DNA of 34,798 nt. It comes from Chrysochromulina tobinii (lineage: Eukaryota; Haptophyta; Prymnesiales; Chrysochromulinaceae). The position numbers and the translations under genes were made by a program. The first letter of the stretch is position 1, and each line of letters opens with the position of its first letter. Below are positions 1 to 9,089 of this stretch, piece by piece. The notes beneath the pieces were generated by a model that was given only the letters and a program-made list of their open reading frames with translations, ran no database searches and was not told the DNA's origin. The DNA is taken from the NCBI GenBank assembly GCA_001275005.1, contig JWZX01002892.1, positions 1 to 34,798 on the forward strand, in the 5' to 3' direction.

Positions 1-490
1 ACCTGTATGTCGCGAGCGCGCGCATGCGTGAGATATGGAGGACGGGGTGTGTGGCGCGCACCGCAGAAACGCCCTCGACCACTCTTGCCGCCGCCGTCTC
101 AGCCGCCCTTGTTGCCTGGCCAAAATCGATTGGCGTGCCCTTGTCAGGCCCAAAAACGCCAAAACTCGTCGAAGAAAGGCCGCGCGTGCTCGACGCGCGG
201 CGCCGGCGGTCGCCAGGCTCTACCGACACCTTGGCCCGTCGGAACAGCCATCGCGCATGCCCCCGATCGCTCCCATCGTCGGCTTGGAGCCGTGTTGCAT
301 TGCCGTACTGTAGACTTCCTGAAAAAGGCACGATGTTGAAGCCCCAGTGCGCCGCGATGATCAAGAACAAGAAGATGGGGATGATGCCCCGACTCGGGGC
401 TATCCAGTGGTGCCGGTTGCGCCGAGATCTGCCCTCCCGATCGCTCGCGCCAGCGTTGGGCACCAAAGGCGGCGGAAAGGCGACCGCCAT
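1..490 (-). CDS. 5'-partial type II membrane protein, family not recognised
   Basis: Reading the minus strand from the ATG at 490-488 gives about 163 codons with no stop, running off the left edge, so the gene is truncated by the window. The N-terminus is basic and polar (RSRRNRHHW), followed by one hydrophobic stretch at about residues 35-54 (GIIPIFLFLIIAAHWGF). That is the layout of a signal anchor with the rest of the protein lumenal or extracellular. The visible lumenal part is rich in Arg and Ser, then more ordered (ATRAAETAAARVVEGV). The last bases before the edge read CAG then GT in phase 2, so a splice donor may lie there. No family is recognised; a Golgi enzyme would fit the topology but that is a guess. 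The start lies beside a TTGAC array shared with the NHL gene on the other strand. Confidence 0.5.
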   Translation of the reverse strand, partial: MAVAFPPPLVPNAGASDREGRSRRNRHHWIAPSRGIIPIFLFLIIAAHWGFNIVPFSGSLQYGNATRLQADDGSDRGHARWLFRRAKVSVEPGDRRRRASSTRGLSSTSFGVFGPDKGTPIDFGQATRAAETAAARVVEGVSAVRATHPVLHISRMRALATYR

Positions 491-583
491 TTTGACTTGA
501 CTTGACTTGACTTGACTTGACTTGACTTGACTTCCCGAAAACCGCGGCATCAGACGATTCGATGCTTTACCCAGCTCTGCGTC
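491..583. promoter_or_regulatory. Short divergent promoter with (TTGAC)n array
   Basis: About eight tandem TTGAC/CTTGA pentamers occupy 491-533, between the minus-strand ATG at 490 and the plus-strand ATG at 584. The array is almost the whole space between two divergent genes and touches the minus-strand start codon. A second array of the same pentamer lies in another divergent promoter at 26640-26671. A TTGAC core resembles the W-box bound by WRKY factors in green plants; whether this alga has such a factor is unknown. Confidence 0.45.
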
Positions 584-1678
584 ATGCCCACTCGCTACGT
601 CTATGAAGACGCCCTGGGCGCCCGCGGGCAAGGCGAGCTTCGCTTCCTGAAACCGGCAGCCGTTGCGACCCTTGGAGGCTCGCGGCAAGAGACGCTCATC
701 GTGAGCGACACAGGCAACCATCGCCTGCAGCTGCTCCATCCGTCCGGACAGATGGTCCGGACAATTGGCGGTCCTACACTCACGCATGCCGACGGACGGA
801 CGATCAGCCCGGGATTGCGCTACCCAATGGGCGTCGACTCCGAGGACGACGGCTCCACCATCATTGTCAGCGACATGGCAAACCATAGGATCCTGCGCCT
901 GCGTGCCTCGGATGGTGCTGTGCTTGCCAACGCAACGAGCTGGCAGCAGACGTTTGGGCAAGTGGCGCAGCCCCTCCTTCGACCGCGTGGGCTCGCTCTT
1001 CACATGCAGCTTTGGCCCCCCTATGGCACACTCCCCATCCTCTTTGTTGCCGCCTCGGGTAACAATCGCATTGTCACGTATGCGCTTGCACCGCTGAGCC
1101 CTGCTACGATCGCGTTGCCCGGGGTGATCGCAACCGCGAGTGATGCGCGGATGATCCCCCTCATTTCCTTCGGCCAAAGCGGCAACGGCGCGAGCGACAT
1201 GGCGGAGCCGGCCGGCGTCTGTGCGGGCGTCCTCGCTGACGCGGAATTCGGCTTCACAACACGTGTCTTTGTAGCGGATCCGATACATAACCGCGTGCAG
1301 GAATGGCGCTTCCATCCGCAGCTGACCAACTACGAGCACGTGCACAACATCCTCGGCACGGAACCAGCGCTCTTCCAGCGCCCGTCGGCCGTTGCACTCC
1401 TTCCAGCCGCCGACCGACGCGCCGAGACCAGCAGGCTATTTGTAACGGAAAGCCAAGCTGGACGAGTTCAGATGCTCGATGCGAATGGCCACGCGCTGCA
1501 GGTGCTCGTCCCGCCGGCACGCGCGACGCTCGAGCGGTCCAATACGCGCCCTCTCGCCGGCATCGGCTTCGCCCGCCGACGCAACGCCGACCCGTCTGCG
1601 GATTCCCACAGGCTTATCGTGGCTGGTGGCGCGGGCTACAATCGGCTCTTTGTCTTCCGGCGCGAACGGTTTGCTTGA
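584..1678 (+). CDS. NHL-repeat beta-propeller protein
   Basis: Single-exon gene of 364 aa. The frame stays open upstream to a TTG at 527, but the first ATG is at 584. The protein contains repeated NHL-type blades: a run of small and hydrophobic residues then D-x-x-N-H/N-R (VSDTGNHRLQLL, VSDMANHRILRL, VAASGNNRIVTY, VADPIHNRVQEW, VTESQAGRVQML, VAGGAGYNRLFVF). That gives roughly six blades covering nearly the whole chain. NHL propellers usually bind proteins or RNA, or act as extracellular lyases; no extra domain (RING, B-box, signal peptide) is visible, so the role is open. The gene lies directly behind the TTGAC divergent promoter and carries no intron. Confidence 0.75.
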   Translation: MPTRYVYEDALGARGQGELRFLKPAAVATLGGSRQETLIVSDTGNHRLQLLHPSGQMVRTIGGPTLTHADGRTISPGLRYPMGVDSEDDGSTIIVSDMANHRILRLRASDGAVLANATSWQQTFGQVAQPLLRPRGLALHMQLWPPYGTLPILFVAASGNNRIVTYALAPLSPATIALPGVIATASDARMIPLISFGQSGNGASDMAEPAGVCAGVLADAEFGFTTRVFVADPIHNRVQEWRFHPQLTNYEHVHNILGTEPALFQRPSAVALLPAADRRAETSRLFVTESQAGRVQMLDANGHALQVLVPPARATLERSNTRPLAGIGFARRRNADPSADSHRLIVAGGAGYNRLFVFRRERFA

Positions 1679-1777
1679 GGGCTGGCTTCTGCGCTGGGCG
1701 AGCCGGCAAGCCGGCGAGGTCATCAAAAGGATGGTGTTTTCCGGTGTTCCAGTTATTTCCCCTGTCTCGTGTACAGC

Positions 1778-2899
1778 ATGTTGAATGTTCCCGCCCGTGC
1801 TACACCCCGGGAGCATGCTGCCCCGGGAGAGGAAAACAGCAACACGTTCACGCCTCAATCCACAGCCCGTTCACACATCCATCGAGGAGAGGGCCAGGGA
1901 TACAGCACGTACGCGAGGGCGAGCGACGGTGCCGGTATCGCCGCGGAGATGCTGCTTACTTTGCCCAGGCCGATTCTGCTACGGGTGCATGCACTCTTCG
2001 TTGATCCGCAATCTCTAAATTGCAGCATGGCCACATCAACAGCGTTGCGCTCCATCGCTCTCGAGGCTTCAGCACTCCGGAGAGCCGACCTGAGTCAAGG
2101 TACAGAGTCATGTGTCGTGCGCTGTGAGAATACAGTGAACGGTGAGCAATTTCCAGCTACGCCGTACGCCGCTGCGTGCTTCAGCACAGACTCACGGCTT
2201 TCAAGTGCAGTGATTCGTGGATGCAGTTGCGCAGATGCGCAGTGTGGCACGTTGGCATGCAGTTGTGCTTCTTCATCTGCATACGATGCGCACGGTCGGT
2301 TAATCTCCTTCGAGGTACCTGGCATCGTCGAGTGCTCCGAGCGCTGCCGTTGCGATGCACTGTGCTGCCGCAACCGCGTGGTCTCCCGCGGTCTACGAGT
2401 ACCGCTAGTCGTCTTCAAGACACGCGATCGTGGCTGGGGAGTGCGGTCTGAGTGGCCTCTGGAACGAGGCGAGTATGTATGTGAGTACGCCGGCGCGATC
2501 ATCTCGTCCGAGGAGGCGACGGCTCGGCAGGCACAGGGTGGTCACAACTATGTGATGAGCCTGCGTGAGCATCTCGCAAGCGGGCAGGTCTTCGTCACCT
2601 GCATCGACCCGACCGACAAAGGAAACGTAGGCCGCTACCTCAACCACTCCTGCGACCCTAATTTGGCCATCGTGCTGGTCCGTGCGGGCTCGTTTGTACC
2701 GCGTGCAGCCTTCTTCTGCACGCGCCCTGTGCCTCGAGGCGAGGAGCTCACATTCTTCTACGGCGACAGCGCGAGTACGCATGCGAGCAGCAAGCCTACG
2801 CCGCCGGAGGAGTTGCAGAACAAGAGCAACGCGGCGTCGCGGCGCATCTGCAGATGTGGAACGAAGCGATGCATGGGCTTCTTGCCGTTCGATGCATAG
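1778..2899 (+). CDS. SET-domain histone-lysine methyltransferase (pre-SET/SET/post-SET, SUV39/SETMAR-like)
   Basis: Single exon, 373 aa from the ATG at 1778 (the open frame begins at a GTG at 1769; ATGs at 1949 and 2027 are alternatives). A Cys-rich pre-SET region (about residues 147-200: GCSCADAQCG, CSERCRCDALCCRNRV) should hold a zinc cluster. The SET core follows, with GWGVRS, YVCEYAG, the AdoMet/pseudoknot motif RYLNHSCDPNL (NHSC at about 289-292) and GEELTFFYGD supplying the catalytic-pocket Tyr. The post-SET motif CRCGTKRCMGFLPF ends the protein. This order is typical of H3K9 methyltransferases, and the closest likeness I recognise is the SET part of SETMAR, without any transposase. The first 100 or so residues are unrecognised. 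A decayed copy of the last 70 nt lies downstream at 3449-3522. Confidence 0.85.
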   Translation: MLNVPARATPREHAAPGEENSNTFTPQSTARSHIHRGEGQGYSTYARASDGAGIAAEMLLTLPRPILLRVHALFVDPQSLNCSMATSTALRSIALEASALRRADLSQGTESCVVRCENTVNGEQFPATPYAAACFSTDSRLSSAVIRGCSCADAQCGTLACSCASSSAYDAHGRLISFEVPGIVECSERCRCDALCCRNRVVSRGLRVPLVVFKTRDRGWGVRSEWPLERGEYVCEYAGAIISSEEATARQAQGGHNYVMSLREHLASGQVFVTCIDPTDKGNVGRYLNHSCDPNLAIVLVRAGSFVPRAAFFCTRPVPRGEELTFFYGDSASTHASSKPTPPEELQNKSNAASRRICRCGTKRCMGFLPFDA

Positions 2900-3448
2900 T
2901 GCCGTCCGCCACTGTCTTAGTATAAAGGCCCTGAGGTCCCCGGCAAGCCAGAGTACGGACAACCAACACGTAAGTGTAAAATGTTCGCCTTCTTCGTGGT
3001 CTATCTGTATTTCGGCCCTGCCGCGGCGCCGGGCACCCGCGGCAGCCGGCGCGATGTACTCTCGCCGCGGGTGTGCGTAAAGGGGTGCGAGATGTACAAA
3101 ACAAAGACGATGGACAAGTACGGTACGAGCCAAAAAAAACAGTGAAATCAAGCTGGATCTGAGCTGGATCCAGTCTCAGGGGCAATTACTCAGGGCGTCA
3201 GGGGCCCCTTCCCGTGGAATTAGGGTTTTGGACTGGTTTCTGAACTTGCCTTTTGAGTATGGGATTTCCACGTTCGATTCTGAAAGTTTTGAGCCCAGAT
3301 CTCATTGGGAGAGCAGTGGACACCTCATCTCTATAACATCTCTCACTACTCCTCCTACTACTTAAGTAGTTCACTACTACTAGAACTTAAGCAGTCACTA
3401 CTTCCCATGGTCTGTCGGTCTCGAGTTACAGAATGCCAGAATCTACGA
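2900..3448. other. Intergenic region, SET 3' flank
   Basis: No gene is seen. TATAAAGG occurs near 2922, just after the SET stop. Around 3340-3410 the sequence is AT-richer and holds short palindromes such as ACTACTTAAGTAGT. The open frames on the minus strand here are antisense to the SET gene. Confidence 0.4.
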
Positions 3449-3522
3449 GAGCAAAGCGGCGTCGCTAGTCGCGACACATCTGCAGATGTGGAGTGATGCG
3501 ATACAAGGGCTTTCTAGCCGTT
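3449..3522 (+). pseudogene. Decayed duplicate of the post-SET end of the SET gene
   Basis: This segment aligns with the last coding bases of the SET gene (2821-2895). Shared runs include GCGGCGTCGC, CATCTGCAGATGTGGA, GATGC and AAGGGCTTTCTAGCCGTT against the original GGGCTTCTTGCCGTT. It has an in-frame stop and a small insertion, so it no longer encodes the Cys motif. It looks like the remnant of a local duplication, and it now lies just upstream of the next gene. Confidence 0.6.
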
Positions 3523-3586
3523 GTGTGACTTGACTACGATAAGAGCTTCGGTCGAGGCTGTGGCCACGTCACCGCAGCCTTTTTCT

Positions 3587-5018
3587 ATGAAGAAAGGCGA
3601 TTCTCTCGTTCAGCGCGCGGCGCAAGCCCTTCGCGAGCGGGCACTACGGCCCGACGGAATCGTGCAGCGCCTATCGGATCGGATTGCGTTTCCGCAGCTG
3701 TACAAGCGCTACAGCGAAAACTTTCTCACACATGGCGAACAGTTTTTGAAGGGCGACGATGAGCTGCCACTGTTTGCACCCGGCGTGTGGCATGCGCCAC
3801 TCAAGTGGCGGCCGATACCAGGGCCGACGACCGTCAGCCTTTCTCGCGCCACGCTCACAACGACTGATACGGGCACGGCGATGCTGCGTGGCTTCTACGG
3901 TGGCTCCCGAGGAGATGTAGCCTTGCTTGCCGGTGTGAGCGGGGCAACGGAGAAGGCACCAGTTGGCGCCGGCGCGTGCGGTGTGGGCTCCACGGGCCAC
4001 TGGACGATTGACCTAGCACAGCATCATTGGCTCGAACTCAAGCTGCGCACCGGCACCCGGCGGTTCGAGATGGTGGTCCAGGCGGATGGCCAATGGGAGG
4101 GCAGCACGCGGCTCTGGCGTGCGATCATTCCGGCAGCTGAGTTGCCGAGCCCAGCAGCTGCCGCCAAGAGCAGTGCCGGCGGTGGCGTGGGCCGTGGCGC
4201 ATACGGCATCCTTGGCGTGGCCGCCGACGCGAGCGACGCCGAGATCCGCGACTCGTACCACACGCTAGTGAAGAAGCTTCATCCGGACGTTGCGGGCGGT
4301 AATGAGGAGCAATTCAAGCGCGTAAGTCGCGCGTACGGCCTCTGATGACCTCTGATGACCTCTGATGACCTCTGAGAAGCTCTGAGGACCTCTGATGGCC
4401 GATATGGCTATGTCTCTTGCGAGCAGGTGAGTCGCGCGTATGGGCTGCTTTCGGACGTGCAGAGGCGGAAGCGGTACGACGAGCTCGGCGCCTCTGAGGA
4501 CGACGCGGACGACGACGAGGCGCTCGACGATCTCGGACCTTGGAGATCGATCAAGGTGCCGTTCACAGCCTTCCGAGACCGCGGTTTCTATCAGAGGGCC
4601 GAGCACATCAGCGTCGTGTACTTGCTGCTAGCGGGCGAGTCGACCGGACCGTTCGCTCTCGAGATCGGCGAGGTCAAGGCAGGCCGGTGCGAGAAGGCCC
4701 ACCTGGACGGCGCCGGCCAGTGGGGCCACGTCTCTTGCGAGCAGGTGAGGACCTCTGATGGCCTCCTGGATTACCTCCTGGATCACTGCCTGGATGACCT
4801 CTGATGACCTCTGATGACCTCTGATGACCTCTGATGACCGATTGGGCCACGTCTCTTGCGAGCAGGGCCACTGCGAGTGCGGCTACTATAACGGGTTGCG
4901 CACGGAGGCTTTCGATGGGCCGCTGAAGCTGCAGTCCAACGGGCGCATTCGAGATGGCGCGCTCGAGTGGGGCTTTGCGGAGCACCACCTCAAAGAGGGC
5001 GAGTTTCACGACGGTTGA
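3587..5018 (+). CDS. CIA30-like (NDUFAF1-type) protein with an inserted J domain
   Basis: Three exons by reconstruction: 3587-4321, 4427-4744 and 4866-5018, all phase 0, giving 401 aa. The first ATG is at 3587, though the frame is open from 3521. The N-terminus is basic and rich in Ala, Leu and Arg, compatible with a mitochondrial presequence. The first half ends with a CIA30-like strand set (WLELKLRTGTRRFEMVV, LWRAIIPAAE). A J domain follows at about residues 205-273, with AYGILGV, the Hsp70-stimulating HPD at 232-234 and DVQRRKRYDELG. An acidic linker leads to the C-terminal half of CIA30 (PWRSIKVPFTAF, GPFALEIGEVKAG). CIA30 proteins assist respiratory complex I assembly, and J domains recruit Hsp70, so a mitochondrial chaperone role is inferred. 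Both introns are flanked by duplicated exon sequence. Confidence 0.65.
4322..4426 (+). repeat. Intron 1 of the J/CIA30 gene: TGATGACC array with exon-derived ends
   Basis: The intron opens with GTAAGTCGCGCGTACGGCC, a near copy of the next exon's start (GTGAGTCGCGCGTATGGGC). It continues with 10-bp TCTGATGACC repeats and ends in TATGTCTCTTGCGAGCAG. That ending resembles the 3' end of intron 2, which itself copies the end of exon 2. Confidence 0.7.
4745..4865 (+). repeat. Intron 2 of the J/CIA30 gene: repeat array with exon-end duplication
   Basis: The last bases (GGGCCACGTCTCTTGCGAGCAG is 22 nt, ending at 4865) repeat the end of exon 2 at 4723-4744 almost exactly. Between the copies lie CTCCTGGAT repeats and a TCTGATGACC array. 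Splicing at GTGAGG/GCAG joins GHVSCEQ to GHCECGYYNG. Confidence 0.7.
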
Positions 5019-5453
5019 TCCGGCATAAATACGGTACATGGCGATGTAGTAATTCAGGTGCTGTACGAGGGTTGCCGCCACTCTCCGTCGTCGGAGTAAC
5101 CTGTCTTGTGGTTTTGAGATTGCGATAGCTATGACGCCAGCACCAGTCCGGTCCTCGTCAGATCTCAGAACTCGTCAGACGTCTCACGTCAGGAAGCGCC
5201 CTCTCAGCCCAGGACCCAGGTGACCGTGGGCAGCGGAGCCTGGGAGAGCCGTACTTTGAGACGGAGTGTGGTGAGCGCGCGCGGAGTGTGGTGTCCGCGA
5301 ACTTCGGGTGGAAAAACCAGCATTTCGAAGTCTTTGGAACCTTGGCGCAGCTTCTTCCACACCGACCCTGCCTGTGAGTTTGGGGCGAGCTGAAGGCCGA
5401 AGCGTCGAATGCGCCCCGCATATGAGGACACCTCGTTCTTGAGCGCCCCTGGC
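5019..5453. other. Intergenic/5' flank before the FAS1 gene
   Basis: No gene is seen apart from an in-frame upstream ATG at 5409. The interval holds a short duplication, GGAGTGTGGTG, twice near 5262-5290, and several AGAACTCGTCAGA-like direct repeats near 5165-5190. It probably contains the promoter and 5' UTR of the following gene. Confidence 0.4.
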
Positions 5454-5973
5454 ATGCGACGAGGTTTGATGACGCTGCTGCTAGCGCTCAGCATCCACGT
5501 TGCTTCCCCGTTTCGGTGCGGATATGGAGCCGGGGGCTTCTCGATCACCGCTCGATCGCCACGGCCGATCGTCATGGCCGACAAATTACTGAGCGAGGCA
5601 CTACTCATCAAGATTGATGAAATACGTAAAACGATGGAAGCTGCGCAAGCACAGCTCACGCAAGCGCAGCAACAGTACGACGCGCTGTTGACTGAACTGG
5701 TCAACAGTCAACTGGTGGTACCTACGGACGTTGAAGCTCCAGTGGCCCCGGAGGAATCGGCAAAACAATTGCAATTACCCAGCCCACCACCGCGATCAGA
5801 ATTCAAAATCGAAATGCCGCAACTCGAACTACCCAGCCCACCGCCACCGTCGGCGCTGCAGCTGTCCGTGCCACCGACAACGAACATCACCGACTCTCAG
5901 GCCCCAGTGACGGCAGCACAACCCAGTGCAGAAACTGAGGAGCACCGTGCGGCGGCATGGCAAGCGTACTATC

Positions 5974-6012
<39 letters not shown>

Positions 6013-9000
6013 CGCAGCAGCAGGCGCAGCAGCAGCATCAGGCGCAGGCGCAACAGCAGCAGCAGGCGCAGGCGCAACAGCAGCAGCAGGTGCAGCAGCA
6101 GACAGCTTCGTCTCTGGCAGCAGAGGCCGCACCAACGCCGCTCGAAAGATTTCGTGCCAAGGCAGAGGCTGAGGCCGCTGAAGCTGCGGGCAGGGCGAAA
6201 GCTGAGGCTGCGACCACCGAGGCTGCGGTCAAGGCAGAGGCTGAGGCTGACGCAAAGTTGGAGGCAGCCTTCACCAGGGCCAGGGCGAAGGCTGAGGCGG
6301 AGTTGGAGGCAGCCAAAGCGGCAGCCGCCGCCGATGCAGCCGCCGCTGAGGCCTCAGCCTTTGCCCTGGCCCTGGCGACGAGGAGGGCGAAGGCGGAGGC
6401 CGAGGTGGAGGCAGCCAAAGCGGCAGCCGCCGCCGATGCAGCCGCCGCTGATGCCAGCGCCAAGGCGAAGGCGGAGGCCGAGGTGGAGGCAGCCAAAGCG
6501 GCAGCCGCCGCCGAGGCAGCCGCCGCTGATGCCAGCGCCAAGGCGAAGGCGGAGGCTGAGTCGGAGGCAGCCAAAGCGGCAGCCGCCGCCGAGGCAGCCG
6601 CCGCTGATGCCAGCGCCAGGGCGAAGGCGGAGGCCGAGGTGGAGGCAGCCAAAGCGGCAGCCGCCACCGAGGCAGCCGCCGCTGACGCAGCCGCCGCCAG
6701 ATCAGCCGCATCAGTACTGCGTGCGGCGCCGACGGAGCCAGTGGAGCCTCCGGCGCCAGTGGCGAACGCGAGGCCCGAGCCCGGAAGCTCAATAACGGGC
6801 GGTGGTGGCACCGTGATGAGTACCCTTGCTTCGTTGCAGGGGCCACCGATCTTTTGGGGCGTCGAGGGTGCCAAATTAGGATATGGCGTGGACGACATCA
6901 AAGGGTATGACAACTTTGGGAGATTTCTGGCCGCGTGCCGTGAGCACGGCGTAGACTTAGACAGTGGGGAGTATACGCTGCTGGCTCCGACGGACTCGGC
7001 TATTGCGGCTCACCTGAAGTACAAGGAGGTCACGATCAGCGCCGAGCTCTTGCGCTACCACCTGATCCCAGGTCGCAAGCTCCAAGCGGCGCTTACAGTG
7101 GATCAGACGACGGTGAATGGCGGAACGCTCAAGTATGAGCGGCGCTTTCGTAAGACGTGGCTCGGGGATGCTGTCATTGGGCAGGCTCCGTCTGACGTGG
7201 CGTGCAGCAACGGCATCATCCACGCCATCAGCGTCGTGCTTGTGCCGGAGGGCGCGGCGGCGGTGGGTAAAGGGCAGGGTGGCAGTGGCGCGGGTGCAAG
7301 CGCGGCGGCGGCGGGTAAAGGGCAGGGTGGCGATGGCGCGGGTGCAAGCGCGTCGGCGGCGGTGGCTTCATTGGCTGAGGAGGCAGCAAGGGCGGCTAAG
7401 GCGGCGTTTCTCGCCAAGTCGAGTGCACCATCGTGGGGCAAGAAGGCCGCTAGTGATTCTCTGTATGCACCGCCCACACCGCCCCAAGTCAATCTTCGGA
7501 CATCGCCTCTCCCGTCTCCTCCTACGCCTCCGTACGTGCCGCCCTCCATCGCGCCACTTGATCCAAATTTGGGAAGTCCTGGTGGGTTCGTCTCGTCGCG
7601 TGGCCGAGGTAACCAGGGTGGGCCGCCGCCCTCAGTGCCGGACTCATCATCTCCGCTCTCACAGTGGAGCTCATCGTCTCTATCCTCGCCTGATGGTGGC
7701 ATGCTGTCGTCTCGTGCTCCGGCGACCGGCAGTCCGAATATGGACAATCCAAGTATAGGCAGTCCAATCATGGGTAGTCCTCGTGGGTCCATCTTGTCGC
7801 AGGACCGAAGCAACCAGGACGGGCCGCAGCAGCCACCGCAGCCTGGCATGCCGCCGCAGTCCGGCATGGCGCCTATGCAGGGTGGCATGGCGCCTATGCA
7901 GGGTGGCATGGCGCCTATGCAGGGTGGCATGGCACAGCAGCCTGGGATGGCACAGCAGCCTGGGATGGCACAGCAGACTGGGATGACGCCTATGCAGGGT
8001 GGCACGGCGCAGCAGACTGGGGCTCCGTTCCCTTGGAACGGTGCGCTCGAGCAGCCGGGGATGCAGCGTCCGTCGACGCTTCCACCGACCGTGGGCGGTA
8101 GCGATGTTCCCACCCAAATGCCACAGGAGGCTGAGGATCCCTTCAGACGAGGACTCGAGGCGCCGGCTGCAGAGTACGGCGGCGGCAGCGGCGGTTACGC
8201 TCCACCACCGCCCACCACTAGCAGTAGGCCTCCGCCTATCGACAGCTCTCGTCGTGACCGCTCGCCTGGCATTCAGAACAACTTTTATGACGTCTCCACC
8301 TCAGATTTCAAGAAGTCGTACGGCTCATCTGGGGCATCTCCGCCGCCTCCAATGGATGGCGGCGCGTCGCCGCCGGGCGGCTACGGCGGTGCACCACAGC
8401 CGGGAGGTTATGGTGGCGCATCGCAGCCGGGCGGCTACGGCGGTGCACCACAGCCGGGAGGTTATGGTGGCACACCGCAGCCAGGCTATGGCGGTGCACC
8501 ACAGCCGGGAGGTTATGGTGGCACACCGCAGCCAGGCTACGGCGGTGCACCACAGCCGGGAGGCTATGGTGGCGCACCGCAGCCAGGCTACGGCGGTGCA
8601 CCACAGCCGGGAGGCTATGGTGGCGCACCGCAGCCAGGCTACGGCGGTGCGTCGCAGCCGGGAGGCTACGGTGCGCCACCGCAAGGCTACGGCGGCTATC
8701 CGGCGCCGGCTGGCGCAGGGGCCGGCCCATACAACGGCCGCCCTCTGCCTGCAACCGCCGGGGGGAGCTTTGGGTTCGGGGCGAGTACTCTTTCTATTCT
8801 CCCGCCGACTGAGCGACCTACGACGTCTTTCCAGACGGGCCCCCCTTCGCCTCCCCCTCCCAGTCGGACAAGCCCGAGCCAGTCCCCCGACACTGCTGGT
8901 GCCGGTGGCGGCAGCTCGGAGGAGTTGCCAGCACAGAGGATGCTTAACAGGTTGAAGGCGAAACCTGCTGACAAGTCGAAGGAGGCGCCTAGGAGGCCTA

Positions 9001-9089
9001 CGCCTCCGCCGGCGCCGCCGGTTGCCATGGAGCAGGGCGGCATGATTCCGTTCAAGCGGAGGCCCTTCACAGGGCGAGAGTGGCAGTAG
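5454..9089 (+). CDS. Large FAS1 (fasciclin) domain protein with Gln, Ala and Gly/Pro repeat tracts
   Basis: Single exon. I prefer the ATG at 5454 (1211 aa) over the in-frame ATG at 5409, because it gives a clean signal peptide (MRRGLMTLLLALSIHVASPF). That is followed by a basic Ser/Arg stretch ending near PIVMADK, the form of a bipartite plastid leader. Parts in order: heptad-like Gln/Ala helix; Pro/Ser linker; poly-Gln at about 175-217; a long Ala/Glu/Lys repeat (AKAEAEVEAAKAAAAA units) at about 229-419, probably helical; one FAS1 domain at about 481-599 (YTLLAPTDSAIAAH, LRYHLIPGR, CSNGIIHAISVVLVP); then SP-rich, MAPMQGG and GYGGAPQPG repeats and a basic tail. FAS1 mediates adhesion or matrix association. 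Plastid or cell-surface location is unresolved. Unlike several neighbours it has no intron. Confidence 0.75.
5975..6104 (+). repeat. CAG trinucleotide tract (poly-Gln)
   Basis: Nearly pure CAG repeats, with GCG and CAT interruptions, encode a Gln/Ala stretch in the FAS1 protein. Such tracts are prone to length change between strains. Confidence 0.9.
6290..6710 (+). repeat. Tandem repeat encoding Ala/Glu/Lys-rich helix
   Basis: About five imperfect units of roughly 84 nt encode the motif EVEAAKAAAAADAAAADAS followed by AKAKAEA. The charge pattern predicts a long single helix or coiled coil in the FAS1 protein. Confidence 0.8.
7858..8000 (+). repeat. 21-bp minisatellite encoding MAPMQGG / MAQQPG
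   Basis: At least three identical units encode MAPMQGG, then shorter MAQQPG units. All stay in frame within the FAS1 gene. Confidence 0.85.
8380..8690 (+). repeat. Gly/Tyr/Pro minisatellite (GYGGAPQPG units)
   Basis: About eleven alternating 27- and 24-nt units encode GGYGGAPQPG and GYGGAPQPG. It is a flexible, low-complexity, possibly phase-separating or wall-associated tail of the FAS1 protein. Confidence 0.85.

Noticed and set aside
1778-2899. Complete SETMAR-type SET-transposase fusion
   Set aside because: The protein ends after the post-SET motif and no transposase-like frame follows in the next kilobase.
2405-3151. 248-codon minus-strand frame
   Set aside because: It overlaps the SET domain in antisense and has no motif.
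6038-6913. 291-codon Ala/Ser-rich frame on the minus strand and the matching frame at 5926-6795 (+)
   Set aside because: Both are other frames of the CAG and Ala/Glu/Lys repeats in the FAS1 gene.
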